From: JAWPMT01 sp965227935
Lineage (GTDB): Bacteria > Bacteroidota > Bacteroidia > Cytophagales > Cyclobacteriaceae
Direction of reading: 5' to 3'
Assembly: GCA_965227935.1 (NCBI GenBank)
Contig: CBDDGS010000055.1
Coordinates: forward strand, 1,364,001-1,428,000
DNA: 64,000 bases
A program made the translations under genes and the position numbers. Within the stretch, counting starts at the first letter, position 1; each line of letters starts with the position of its first letter. Shown piece by piece: positions 8,539 to 16,671 of this stretch. Below the pieces are notes generated by a model that was given only the letters and a program-made list of their open reading frames with translations, was not told the origin of the DNA and did no database searches.

Positions 8539-8565
8539 GGGATTCCTTCCGATGGAAGGAATCCC
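8539..8565 (-). terminator. Strong hairpin at the end of the RND operon
   Basis: A perfect 12-bp stem gggattccttcc (8539-8550) / ggaaggaatccc (8554-8565) with a 3-nt loop, 11 bp past the DUF2892 stop. The following minus-strand bases (TAATTTCC) are only moderately T-rich, so termination is likely but not certain. Confidence 0.65.
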
Positions 8566-8576
8566 GTCCTCACCGC

Positions 8577-8762
8577 TCAATCCTGCACGCCAAATCGGGC
8601 GAGCAAGTCACTCAACAAACACCACCTGGTGAATGACGATTGTAGCAGGTTGGCACCGACAAAGGCAGTGAACCACAACCAATTTTCATTGACGAAAAGG
8701 GCCAGGAAGAGACTGATCAAAATGAAGATCCCCGCGACCGCGTGCACTATTCTATTTCTCAT
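8577..8762 (-). CDS. Small DUF2892 membrane protein
   Basis: The 61-residue protein matches the DUF2892 pattern: VHAVAGIFILISLFLALFV, then WLWFTAFVGANLLQSSFT and a short tail with RWCLLSDLLARFG. Two membrane segments are visible. In other bacteria this domain is found beside or fused to rhodaneses (the YgaP type), which fits the persulfide dioxygenase gene next door. It is the last gene of the RND operon, 15 bp after the PII-like gene. Its exact role is unknown. Confidence 0.8.
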   Translation of the reverse strand: MRNRIVHAVAGIFILISLFLALFVNENWLWFTAFVGANLLQSSFTRWCLLSDLLARFGVQD

Positions 8763-8777
8763 TTTTTTCAGGGTTTA

Positions 8778-9083
8778 TTAGACGATTTTGTTGATTTCCA
8801 ACACGGCGGCATGCACGTGCGAATGTGTTTCCTGCTTGTCATTGAGGGCGACAACGGAGGCCAGCGTAGTATCTGCGAGCTCCTCGTCTACGAAAGCATA
8901 AAACATGGCCGACTGGTGCTCGCCACCAGAGGAGGCGAACCAGTTGCTGTCTTGTGACTCTTCAGCGAGTTCTTTGAAGCCCGTCACACCGAGGTGCGAA
9001 TAGGCCTTGATACCGGCTTCTTTCAGGATGGCTCTGATATCCTCCTGGAAGGCTTGTACGGCAGTAACTATCAGTAATTTCAT
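8778..9083 (-). CDS. PII-like small protein linked to the RND pump
   Basis: The 101-residue protein begins MKLLIVTAVQAFQEDIRAIL and continues KEAGIKAYSHLGVTGFKE, a ferredoxin-like beta-alpha-beta pattern resembling PII/GlnB or DUF3240 proteins. It ends with a potential metal-binding THSHVHAAVLEI stretch. Its ATG overlaps the stop of the RND gene (ATGA type, 9080-9083), so the two are translationally coupled. PII-like proteins commonly sit beside transporters and regulate them; here regulation of, or metal sensing for, the pump is inferred. The family assignment is moderate. Confidence 0.65.
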   Translation of the reverse strand: MKLLIVTAVQAFQEDIRAILKEAGIKAYSHLGVTGFKELAEESQDSNWFASSGGEHQSAMFYAFVDEELADTTLASVVALNDKQETHSHVHAAVLEINKIV

Positions 9084-12000
9084 TTTTTTGCGATTTGTGG
9101 ATTGACTTGTCCTTCCCATTTCTTCCTTTCTGTCATGTAGTAGATGAGCGGCACGACGATGAGCGTGAGCATCGTGGATACTATGGCCCCCGCGACCAAA
9201 GAGATGGCCAGTCCCTGGAAGATGGGGTCGAACAGAATAATGGATGCGCCGATGACCACGGCGCCGGTCGTTAGCAAGATCGGCGTAGTCCGCACGGCGC
9301 CCGCTTCTATGATCGCCGTCTTCAGGTCGATACCCTCCTTCAATCGGATTTCGATGAAGTCGATGAGAAGCACCGAGTTGCGCACCATCACGCCTGCGAG
9401 GGCGATCATACCGATGAACGAAGTGGCCGTAAAGAAGGCACCCAATAGCCAGTGGCCCAGTACGATGCCTATCAGGGACAGGGGTATTGCCAGCATCATG
9501 ACAATCGGTGTCTTGAAGTTTTGGAACCACCCGACGATCAGCATGTAGATGACGATGATCACCACCAGGAAAGCTCCTCCCAGATCCCGGAATACCTCCA
9601 GTGTGATCTGCCATTCGCCATCCCACTTCACCGCAAAGTCAGATTCCTCCTCAGGCTGGGACATATACAGCTCGCTGACGTTGTAGCCCGCGGGTAAGTC
9701 CATGCCCTGCAGCTTTTCGGTCATTCCCAGGATCGCGTAGGCGGGGCTCTCCAATTCGCCCGCCATGTCCGCCAGTACGTAAACTACCCGCCGCTGGTCT
9801 TTACGATAAATGGTGGACTGCAGCGTCTCTTCGTTGACGGTAACAATGTCCCTGACGGGTACCATCCCTCGGCCTCCTTTGACTTTCAGGTTTTGGACGA
9901 GATCAATGCCTGCCTGCTCCTCGTCATGGAGGGCAAATACGATTTCCACGGGATTCTCCACGTGCTCATCGTACAGCGTGCCGACGGGATGACTCCCGAT
10001 CAGATACGTGAGATTGCCGACTACCTGCTGTGGAACAACGCCATACATCATGGCTTTTTCGTGATCCACATCCAGCTTGTATTCCGTTTGTCCCGCTTCC
10101 ACGTACCAGTCCACATCCACTACATCCTGTGTGTTTTCGAGGATGGTCTTTACCTGCTCGGCTACCTTGATCTGTTCATCGTAATCCGGACCGTAGACCT
10201 CTGCCACGAGCGTAGAGAGTACTGGAGGGCCCGGGGGCACTTCGACGATTTTGACATTGGCGCCGTACCGGGTGGCGATATTCTGGACTTCAGGCCGCAC
10301 GCGGGTGGCGATCGCATGGCTTGCTTCGGAACGGTGCTCTTTGTGCAGGAGGTTCACCTGAATGTCTGCCATGTTGCTACCGCCTCGGAGGTCATAGTGA
10401 CGCACCAGTCCATTGAAGGTGATGGGCGCCGACGTACCCGCGTAGGTCTGATAATTGACCACTTCGGGAACCGTCGAAAGGTACTGTGCGATCTCAGCAG
10501 TGACGGCTGCAGTGCGTTCGAGGGTCGTACCCTCAGGCATGTCGATCACCACCTGGAATTCGTTCTTATTGTCGAATGGCAACATCTTGACCGCTACGGA
10601 TTTGGTGAAGAACATGCCGACGGAGCCGAACAAGAGGACGACAGTAATGCCCAGCATGGCCCATCTTTTCATACCACTTTCAAGGAAGGGCGATTCGATG
10701 CGGTTGTACAATTTGTGGATCCAGCCCGGTCCATGCTCCTCGACGGACGTCTCGTCTCCTTTTCTCTTGTCCTTTTCGCGCAGGAAATGAAAGCCCAGGT
10801 ATGGGGTGACCGTCAGAGCGACGAACAGGGAAAGCATCATGGCAATCGAAGCGCCAATGGGCATCGGACTCATGTACGGTCCCATCATACCCGAGACAAA
10901 AGCCATCGGCAAGATCGCTGCAATGACCGTGAAGGTTGCGAGGATCGTGGGGTTACCTACTTCGTTGATGGCGTAGATGGCCGCCTGAGCGAAAGGCAGT
11001 CGCTTGGACTTGAAGTGCCGGTGCATGTTCTCCGCAATGATGATGCTGTCATCGACCACGATCCCCACCACGAAAACCAGGGCGAAAAGCGTGATCCTGT
11101 TGAGGGTGTAGCCCAGCATGTAGTAGCTGAAAAGCGTGAGGGCAAATGTCAAGGGGACAGAAAGGAAGACCACCAATCCTCCCCGCCAGCCCATGGCAAG
11201 CATCACGAGTACGGTCACTGCGACGATCGCCACAGCCAGGTGCAACAGTAGTTCGCTCACTTTGTGAGAGGCTGTTTCCCCATAGTTGCGGGTGACTTCC
11301 ACATGCACATCATCAGGGATGAGTGTCCGGCGCAGAACTTCAATCTTGTCCAGGATCTGGTCGGAGACTTTCATTGCGTCGGCCCCTTTGACCTTAGCGA
11401 CTGACAAGGTCACGGCTGGGTAGATCGATGGATTGTTGGCGTACTCGTCTGTGGCGCTACCGTAGCCAAAGGAGACATAGTTCGTTGGTTTCGAGGGGCC
11501 GTCGAGTATGGTAGCAACCTGGTGTAGATAGACGGGCAAATCGTTGTTGATGCCCACGACGATTGCGCCCACATCCTCGGCAGAGCTTAGGAACTGGCCA
11601 GTGGTCAGCAGGAATTCTGCGTCGGCATTGACAAACCGACCGGACTGCGAGCTGCTGTTGCTGGCGCGGATCATCTGCATTACGCTGAGTACATCTACAC
11701 CATTCTCGGCCATCTTGTCTTTGTCGACCATGATTCGTAGTTCACGTGGACGTCCACCGATCTCTTTCGTGATCGAGACGTCTTTGACCTTCTCTATCTC
11801 GGAAGTGACTTGCTCTGCGAGCTGCCGCAGCTGAAAGTCATCGTAGGAGTTGCTCCATAGCGTGAGCCCTAGCATGGGCACATCATCGATGGATCTTGTT
11901 TTGACGATGGGCTCGTAGACGGTCTCGGGGAAGATATTGCGATACTTCATGAGCTCGTCGTAGAGCTTCACGTATGACCGCTCCGTATCCTCACCGACGT

Positions 12001-12301
12001 AAAACTGGACGACGAGTACGGCCATACCATTCATGGCCATGCTGTGCACGTGCTCGACGCCCTTGATGTTGGAGATGATTTTCTCCAGGGGCTTTACCAC
12101 CCGGCTTTCGACCTCAGTAGGAGAGGCCCCGGGATATCCCACCATGACATCCGCCATGGGTACAATGATCTGCGGCTCTTCCTCACGTGGAATGAGGAAA
12201 GAGCTGTAGACGCCAATGATCATCAAGGCCACCATCAAGAGGACGGTGAGCTTCGAGTGGATGAAGAAGTTGGCGACTTTACCTGATATTCCTTCTTGCA
12301 T
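9080..12301 (-). CDS. RND efflux pump inner-membrane transporter
   Basis: The 1073-residue protein has the full length of an AcrB-type transporter. It starts with a cytoplasmic-to-membrane segment (FFIHSKLTVLLMVALMIIGVY) and shows the large periplasmic loop, the central GxxxDDSIIIAENMHRHF of transmembrane segment 4 and the second half repeat ending in ILLTTGAVVIGASII. It exports solutes driven by protons with the HlyD and TolC-like partners encoded upstream. The substrate is not evident; it is not an obvious CusA. It is coupled to the PII-like gene downstream and begins 11 bp after the HlyD gene. Confidence 0.92.
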   Translation of the reverse strand: MQEGISGKVANFFIHSKLTVLLMVALMIIGVYSSFLIPREEEPQIIVPMADVMVGYPGASPTEVESRVVKPLEKIISNIKGVEHVHSMAMNGMAVLVVQFYVGEDTERSYVKLYDELMKYRNIFPETVYEPIVKTRSIDDVPMLGLTLWSNSYDDFQLRQLAEQVTSEIEKVKDVSITKEIGGRPRELRIMVDKDKMAENGVDVLSVMQMIRASNSSSQSGRFVNADAEFLLTTGQFLSSAEDVGAIVVGINNDLPVYLHQVATILDGPSKPTNYVSFGYGSATDEYANNPSIYPAVTLSVAKVKGADAMKVSDQILDKIEVLRRTLIPDDVHVEVTRNYGETASHKVSELLLHLAVAIVAVTVLVMLAMGWRGGLVVFLSVPLTFALTLFSYYMLGYTLNRITLFALVFVVGIVVDDSIIIAENMHRHFKSKRLPFAQAAIYAINEVGNPTILATFTVIAAILPMAFVSGMMGPYMSPMPIGASIAMMLSLFVALTVTPYLGFHFLREKDKRKGDETSVEEHGPGWIHKLYNRIESPFLESGMKRWAMLGITVVLLFGSVGMFFTKSVAVKMLPFDNKNEFQVVIDMPEGTTLERTAAVTAEIAQYLSTVPEVVNYQTYAGTSAPITFNGLVRHYDLRGGSNMADIQVNLLHKEHRSEASHAIATRVRPEVQNIATRYGANVKIVEVPPGPPVLSTLVAEVYGPDYDEQIKVAEQVKTILENTQDVVDVDWYVEAGQTEYKLDVDHEKAMMYGVVPQQVVGNLTYLIGSHPVGTLYDEHVENPVEIVFALHDEEQAGIDLVQNLKVKGGRGMVPVRDIVTVNEETLQSTIYRKDQRRVVYVLADMAGELESPAYAILGMTEKLQGMDLPAGYNVSELYMSQPEEESDFAVKWDGEWQITLEVFRDLGGAFLVVIIVIYMLIVGWFQNFKTPIVMMLAIPLSLIGIVLGHWLLGAFFTATSFIGMIALAGVMVRNSVLLIDFIEIRLKEGIDLKTAIIEAGAVRTTPILLTTGAVVIGASIILFDPIFQGLAISLVAGAIVSTMLTLIVVPLIYYMTERKKWEGQVNPQIAKK

Positions 12302-12312
12302 GATTTGGTTGC

Positions 12313-13404
12313 TTATCGTTCGGCAATGGGTTGTGTGGCGACCTTGGCGCCGTTGAACAGCTTGCCATCGGCTTTGATGATGTACTGCTCACCTTCGCTA
12401 ATACCCGCGAGGACTTCCACCTGTCCATTCTGACTTTTTCCAGTTCGGATCCAGCGGAGGATTGCGGTCTGACCGGTACCAACGGCGTAGACTCCCGTCA
12501 ACTGACCGTTGCGGATCAGTGCATCTTCTGAGATGGTCGGGGAACTCTTGATGGAGGGCGTCTCATGGACGGTGATGCTGGCATTCACAAACATGCCGGG
12601 AAGAATATCAGCCACATCTTCCAGGGCAATTTTGACGAGGAACTGGCCGCCTGTGTTTTTGGCGGATGGACTCACTTCAGCGACTTTTCCCTTAAGCGTT
12701 AGGCTTGTCGACTTTATAAGGACGCTGGCGTCGGCCCCGACATCCACACGTGCGATCTCAGACTCTGGCACAAAGACGGTCGCCTCATAGTTCGTCTCGC
12801 CCTCAACGGTGGCCAGAGGCATACCTGGATGTGCGATGTCTCCTACTTTCACGAATGTATTGGCGACGACCCCGTCGAATGGCGCTCGCAAGTGGGTATA
12901 GGCGAACTGAGCCGCGACTTCTTTTTCCATTTGCTGCGCTGCCTCGAGACCAGCCTGGGCCATTTCAAAGCGGGTCGTCATATTCTCTAGCTCCTTAGCG
13001 GAGGCGCTGCCTTTCTCGTGGAGGATCTTGAATCTTTCCAGGTCCTTCTCAGCATTGTTGAAGGCACTTCGGGCCTGCAAGATGGAGGCCTGCACCTGTG
13101 CTTGCTTAGCTTGCAGATCCACGCTCGAGAGGGCGATGATCAGTTGACCTTTCTTCACGGTTTCCCCAGGCTGCACTTCCACTCGTGCGACATTTCCCAT
13201 CATTCGGGTGCTGACGTTGGCGCTGTTGCCCGCTTCTATTCTGCCGCTGACCTGGACGCTCTGTGATCTGACATCCGCTCGGGCCGTACCCAGGGTGACT
13301 TTTATTGGATCAAAAGCCGTGGGCTCATGGTCGTTGTGGGATCCGCATCCCGCCATCATCATGGTCAAGACCGGAAGCGTCAATATGTATGCGATTCTTT
13401 TCAT
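12313..13404 (-). CDS. RND periplasmic adaptor lipoprotein (HlyD family)
   Basis: The 363-residue protein has a lipoprotein signal (MKRIAYILTL, lipobox MAGC) and the order of an AcrA-type adaptor: a lipoyl half-motif (RVEVQPGETVKKGQLI), a long alpha-hairpin coiled coil at about residues 100-170, the second lipoyl half (HLRAPFDGVVA) and beta-barrel parts. A histidine in NDHEP just after the lipobox is not enough to claim metal specificity. It lies between the TolC-like and RND genes of the same operon. Confidence 0.92.
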   Translation of the reverse strand: MKRIAYILTLPVLTMMMAGCGSHNDHEPTAFDPIKVTLGTARADVRSQSVQVSGRIEAGNSANVSTRMMGNVARVEVQPGETVKKGQLIIALSSVDLQAKQAQVQASILQARSAFNNAEKDLERFKILHEKGSASAKELENMTTRFEMAQAGLEAAQQMEKEVAAQFAYTHLRAPFDGVVANTFVKVGDIAHPGMPLATVEGETNYEATVFVPESEIARVDVGADASVLIKSTSLTLKGKVAEVSPSAKNTGGQFLVKIALEDVADILPGMFVNASITVHETPSIKSSPTISEDALIRNGQLTGVYAVGTGQTAILRWIRTGKSQNGQVEVLAGISEGEQYIIKADGKLFNGAKVATQPIAER

Positions 13405-13427
13405 TTCAATTATTCAGATTTGTTCGT

Positions 13428-14747
13428 TTATTCTCTTGTCAAAAAATGAAGGTATTCCTTCGTGAAGCCGTATTCGAAAATGGCCTGGAGGTACTGTAGC
13501 TCCTTCTGCTGCATTTGACTCTCGGCCGTCAGTAGGTCGACGGTCTTTTCCAATCCTTGCTCGAAGCGGTCTTTTCTGATCTTGTGGGCTTCAGTTGCCT
13601 GGTCCAGGGCTAATTGGGATGCCTCTACTTTGCTGCGTGCATCTGTGAGCATGCGAATGGCTTTCTGAAGTTCTGCCTGCTGCTCAGCATGGTACTCCTG
13701 TTGCTCGATCTGGGCCTTTTCCATTGCCAGGCGAGCTTTTGTTGTTTTGGATACATTGGCGTAGCCATCGAACAGGTTCCAGGAGAGTCTGGCGCCGAGG
13801 ATGTAGCCGGATGCGCCGAAGCCTACCATTTGGTTGTCATATAGCTGGAAGCTGCCAAAGGCGTTGATCCGAGGCAGGTGCTTCATCTTTTGGGATTTCC
13901 ACATCGACTCATAGCCCTCGGTTGCTTTTGACATGGCTACAAGGTCTTTTCTACTGCGAGGGACATCTGAAAGGAATTGGGGAATCGCATCGTAGCTTCT
14001 GGCCGCCTGTACCGTGGGTCGAAGGGTGACCGTACCGGGACTCTGGCCCATAAGCAGCGATAGCTGATCGGAGGTGTTTTGGATGTTCGTTCGTGCGAAG
14101 CGCAGTTGGTTGTCCACTTCTGTAGCTCGCACCTGCGCATCCAGGAGATCTGCTTTTTGGACGAGACCTTGCTCGTAATAGTCACTTACCAGCTGCACAG
14201 CCTCTTGCGCTGTCGTTTGCGCTCCTGTGAGCACTTCAACTGCCTCATAGGCCAGCTGGAGCTTCATGAAGAGTTCCGTCGCCTGAAGTTCGAGGTACTC
14301 TTTCGTACGCTCTGCCTTCAATTGGTAGGCCTCCCGCTGGATTCCTGCTGCCCGTCTGCCATACACTCCGTCGAGATTCAGCAAGGGCTGCAGCACGAGT
14401 ATTTCAGTAGCGAAGTTGTTGACGTTGTCCGGGTTATTGAGCTTATTCGGATCGAAGTCCTCTTGCGTCAAAATCTCCTGGTTGAGCTTGGACCCGAAGG
14501 CCATTAGCGGATTGTTGGTGGTCATGGCTGTGTACGAAGCACTGACAGACGGCAGATACAAGCTGTTGGATTGCTGAAAATCTGCGACAGCCATCTCCGC
14601 CTCTTTCGTCGCTACCCTTCCCCTGTGGCTATTGGCCACTGCCTGACTGATGAACTCATCTTTGGAGATCAGCAGCGTATCCTGCCCCAGACTCCAGTGG
14701 AAGATGGAGGTCAGGGTCATGGTGTATAGGAATAATCCTTTTTTCAT
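13428..14747 (-). CDS. TolC-family outer-membrane channel
   Basis: The protein is about 439 residues from the ATG at 14747 (MKKGLFLYTM), with a signal peptide ending near SLGQ. Two long coiled-coil repeats with many Q/A/E residues follow, as in TolC-type efflux channels. I chose this start because the purine-rich gagagaagaa lies immediately upstream; a longer reading from 14783 adds residues that do not look like a signal. It is the first gene of the RND operon. Three GTAAC-N4-GTTAC-type sites precede it. Confidence 0.9.
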   Translation of the reverse strand: MKKGLFLYTMTLTSIFHWSLGQDTLLISKDEFISQAVANSHRGRVATKEAEMAVADFQQSNSLYLPSVSASYTAMTTNNPLMAFGSKLNQEILTQEDFDPNKLNNPDNVNNFATEILVLQPLLNLDGVYGRRAAGIQREAYQLKAERTKEYLELQATELFMKLQLAYEAVEVLTGAQTTAQEAVQLVSDYYEQGLVQKADLLDAQVRATEVDNQLRFARTNIQNTSDQLSLLMGQSPGTVTLRPTVQAARSYDAIPQFLSDVPRSRKDLVAMSKATEGYESMWKSQKMKHLPRINAFGSFQLYDNQMVGFGASGYILGARLSWNLFDGYANVSKTTKARLAMEKAQIEQQEYHAEQQAELQKAIRMLTDARSKVEASQLALDQATEAHKIRKDRFEQGLEKTVDLLTAESQMQQKELQYLQAIFEYGFTKEYLHFLTRE

Positions 14748-14798
14748 TTCTTCTCTCAAAAAAGTTTTAGATGATAACGGCAACGAAAGGGCTCGGTC

Positions 14799-14814
14799 TG
14801 TAACTCTTGTTACG
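14799..14814. promoter_or_regulatory. GTAAC-N4-GTTAC box 1 before the RND operon
   Basis: A perfect palindrome, GTAAC (14800-14804), tctt, GTTAC (14809-14813). Its near edge is about 52 bp upstream of the TolC-like ATG at 14747, close to the 60 bp seen at the dioxygenase gene. Confidence 0.65.
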
Positions 14815-14898
14815 GAAGCTGTCTCAATTTCTGATTATCTGCCTTAAGCTCCTCTCATCCCTTTTTTTGCAAGTTTACGAGCGCTGAGAGGGCTTGAT

Positions 14899-14914
14899 TG
14901 TAACAATTGTTTCA
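14899..14914. promoter_or_regulatory. GTAAC-N4-GTTAC box 2 before the RND operon
   Basis: GTAAC (14900-14904), aatt, GTTTC (14909-14913): one mismatch from the palindrome. Centre to centre it is 100 bp from box 1 and 29 bp from box 3. Confidence 0.5.
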
Positions 14915-14927
14915 TTACCCGGGTGGG

Positions 14928-14943
14928 CGTAACTATTGTTACA
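14928..14943. promoter_or_regulatory. GTAAC-N4-GTTAC box 3 before the RND operon
   Basis: A perfect palindrome, GTAAC (14929-14933), tatt, GTTAC (14938-14942), followed by A. Being nearly 200 bp from the TolC-like start, it could serve an upstream promoter or cooperative binding with box 2. Confidence 0.55.
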
Positions 14944-15148
14944 TTGGTTGACTGGTCGCCATGGAATACTTTGGAAAAGTGCAATTTATGGCATAAGTCA
15001 GCTTCGATCTGCACACGAGCTGATCCGCTACAAGAGCTGGGATAGAGGAATAAGTGGATTGAGGAAAGGGGCACTGAGGGAGGCAATGAAGGCCCCATAG
15101 TGGTCGTTTGCTCTAACAGCAGGAAAAAGTCGAAGGTGAAAAAAGGTG

Positions 15149-15220
15149 TAGTCCCGGCAGGAATCGAACCTGCATCTAAAGTTTAGGAAACTTCTATTCT
15201 ATCCATTGAACTACGGGACC
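15149..15220 (-). tRNA. tRNA-Arg (anticodon CCT)
   Basis: The minus strand folds as a complete tRNA. It has an acceptor stem with a G-U first pair, D-arm GTTC/GAAT, anticodon stem GAAGT/ACTTT around the loop TTCCTAA (anticodon CCT, reading AGG), and T-arm GCAGG-TTCGATT-CCTGC. It is the intact member of three tandem copies, and a consensus Bacteroidota promoter precedes it. Confidence 0.92.
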
Positions 15221-15237
15221 AATTGGAGAATAGGCGG

Positions 15238-15269
15238 CAAAGCTAATAAAATTCGAAAGTGGTTTCAAA
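15238..15269 (-). promoter_or_regulatory. Bacteroidota-type promoter of tRNA-Arg
   Basis: On the minus strand TTTG (15266-15269) is followed after exactly 20 bp by TAGCTTTG (15238-15245), matching the Bacteroidota sigma consensus TTTG / TAnnTTTG. The tRNA begins 18 bp further on. The equivalent -7 boxes before the two damaged copies are mutated. Confidence 0.75.
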
Positions 15270-15430
15270 TATCTTGATGAGGACAAGTGCGGCATAGTGC
15301 AGTGTCTTTTCAAGGAAGGATCCGTTGAGATAATGGCATAAATCATCGTGCATCTCCGGCAGCACCCTTGTGGACTGGCAGGGTCAAAAAACCTGGAATT
15401 CGGCGGCATCCAATCAAAGAAAAGAGGGGG

Positions 15431-15561
15431 TAGTCCCGGTAGGAATCGCAGCAGCGGCTGACCGACTGCACCGGCCGCCCGGCTGCATCTAAAGTTTAGG
15501 AAACTTCCGGGGCGCGCAGTCCGGGGCGCGCAGCCTATTCTATCCATTGAACTACGGGACC
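15431..15561 (-). pseudogene. Damaged tRNA-Arg copy with two GC-rich insertions (copy 2)
   Basis: This copy matches the intact tRNA-Arg except for two insertions, making 131 instead of 72 nt. A 28-nt GC-rich insert (15508-15535) lies between the D-arm and the anticodon stem and is built of two 14-nt near-identical units. A GC-rich insert of about 35 nt replaces part of the T-arm. Its upstream -7 box reads TGGATTTG instead of TAGCTTTG. It could not fold as a normal tRNA without removal of the inserts. Confidence 0.75.
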
Positions 15562-15770
15562 AATTGAAGAATAGGCGGCAAATCCAATAAAATTCGAAAG
15601 TGCTTTCAAATATCTAGTCGAGGACAAGTGCGGCATAGTGCAGTGTCTATTCAAGGAGGGAACCGTTGAGATAATGGCATTACATCATCTTCCATCTCCG
15701 GCAACACCTTGTGGACTGGAGGGTCAAAAACCAGGAATTCGACGGCATCCAATCAAAGAAAAGAGGGGAG

Positions 15771-15886
15771 TAGTCCCGGCAGGAATCAAACGGCACCGGC
15801 CGCCCGGCTGCATCTAAAGTTTAGGAAACTTCCGGGGCGCGCAGTCCGGGGCGCGCAGCCTATTCTATCCATTGAACTACGGGACC
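15771..15886 (-). pseudogene. Damaged tRNA-Arg copy with two GC-rich insertions (copy 3)
   Basis: Same structure as copy 2, 116 nt. It has the identical 28-nt insert (15833-15860) at the same position and a 16-nt insert in the T-arm whose sequence is shared with the end of the larger T-arm insert of copy 2. Both promoter boxes are altered (CTTG for TTTG, TAGCTTTC for TAGCTTTG). Shared inserts mean that one damaged copy was duplicated. Confidence 0.75.
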
Positions 15887-16017
15887 AATTGAAGAATAGG
15901 CGGGAAAGCTAATAAAATTCGAAAGTGGTTTCAAGTACTACTCTTCAGTGCAACGCAATTTGGTTTTCCAGCGCTAGTACAAAACCGAAGGGATAAGTTT
16001 GAGAAAGGAGAAGGCAT

Positions 16018-16093
16018 AAAAAAAGCAACCCCGTTTATCGAGGTTGCCACATCATTAAAGAACCAGCTATGGAAAATAGTTACTCACTATTCC
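16018..16093 (-). ncRNA. Small RNA of tandem family, copy 1
   Basis: A minus-strand unit of about 76 nt. It starts with a GGAATAG...CTATTTTCC hairpin, has a single-stranded middle (ATAGCTGGTTCTTTAATGATG) and ends in a terminator stem (16025-16047) followed by seven T. The terminator stem contains a U-G pair on the minus strand that would be a C-A mismatch on the plus strand, which sets the orientation. A TAnnTTCG box just upstream of the 5' end suits a -7 element. Function unknown. Confidence 0.65.
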
Positions 16094-16154
16094 AATACGA
16101 AAATACAATGCCGTTATGTGATAAAAATAGTTACTAGATAATGGCCACGTATGT

Positions 16155-16181
16155 GCCGTTGAATGGACTGATTTTGCCGAT
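16155..16181. promoter_or_regulatory. Operator-like inverted repeat upstream of small RNA copy 1
   Basis: GCCGT (16155-16159), 17 bp, CCGAT (16177-16181): a degenerate version of GTCGG-N17-CCGAC. It begins 62 bp upstream of the proposed 5' end at 16093. Confidence 0.45.
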
Positions 16182-16282
16182 TGTTGAACTGGGCATTAGG
16201 CATGTCATTTTGGGGGGAGAACGTAGGGAATTGGATGGAGAACCGATGGGAGTGACGAGGTCAGGTTACCCCTCCTGGAAAT

Positions 16283-16359
16283 AAAAAAAGCAACCCCGTT
16301 TTACCGAGGTTGCCACATCATTAAAGAACCAGCTATGGAAAATAGTTACTCACTATTCC
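16283..16359 (-). ncRNA. Small RNA of tandem family, copy 2
   Basis: The same core as copy 1 with an identical 5' hairpin and middle. The terminator stem at 16290-16313 differs only in the loop and is followed on the minus strand by seven T (16283-16289). Confidence 0.65.
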
Positions 16360-16420
16360 AATACGAAGATATAATACCGTTATATGATAAAATTAGTTAC
16401 TAGGCGACGGATTGGGTTCT

Positions 16421-16447
16421 GTCGGTGAATAGCACATTTTGCCCGAT
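16421..16447. promoter_or_regulatory. Operator-like inverted repeat upstream of small RNA copy 2
   Basis: GTCGG (16421-16425), 17 bp, CCGAT (16443-16447), with the flanks TGAAT and TTTTGC conserved. It begins 62 bp upstream of the 5' end at 16359. Confidence 0.55.
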
Positions 16448-16531
16448 GAGTGAGAAAATACGGTCGTGAGGTGGAAAAATGGGTCGGATCAGCAATAGGC
16501 GGAGAGGTGTCGGATGAAGAGGAACAGGTAC

Positions 16532-16610
16532 AAAAAAAAGCAACCCCGGTAGGACCGAGGTTGCCACATCATTAAAGAACCAGCTATGGAAAATAGTTAC
16601 TCACTATTCC
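16532..16610 (-). ncRNA. Small RNA of tandem family, copy 3
   Basis: The same core. The terminator stem (16540-16565) is lengthened by two or three extra base pairs with a matching change on both sides, and is followed by eight T (16532-16539). Paired changes support selection on the RNA fold. Confidence 0.65.
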
Positions 16611-16671
16611 AATACGAAGATATAAAACCGTTATGAGGAAAAGGTTGGTAATAGGTGACCTATGCCTAAAG

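Larger units (their letters stand above)
15149..15937. repeat. Tandem triplication of the tRNA-Arg unit
   Basis: The unit consists of the tRNA plus about 210 bp on its right. It begins at 15149, 15431 and 15771. The spacers 15221-15430 and 15562-15770 are nearly identical; the third spacer keeps only about 50 bp of homology. No gene is seen in the spacers. Confidence 0.8.

Noticed and set aside
9893..11251. 452-codon plus-strand frame opposite the RND pump gene
   Set aside because: It is antisense to a clear AcrB-type gene and its composition (many H, D, R) is typical of a shadow frame.
15194..15547. 117-codon minus-strand frame over the tRNA repeats
   Set aside because: It reads through tRNA sequence and inserts; no protein features.
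16069..16137. Plus-strand micro-frames starting MENSYSLFQYE in each of the four repeat cores
   Set aside because: The frames end at different lengths (22, 22, 16 and 20 residues), and the five base differences between copies 1 and 2 all change the amino acid. There is no clear ribosome binding site, and the terminator pairs best on the other strand. A peptide family is not excluded, but the RNA reading explains more.
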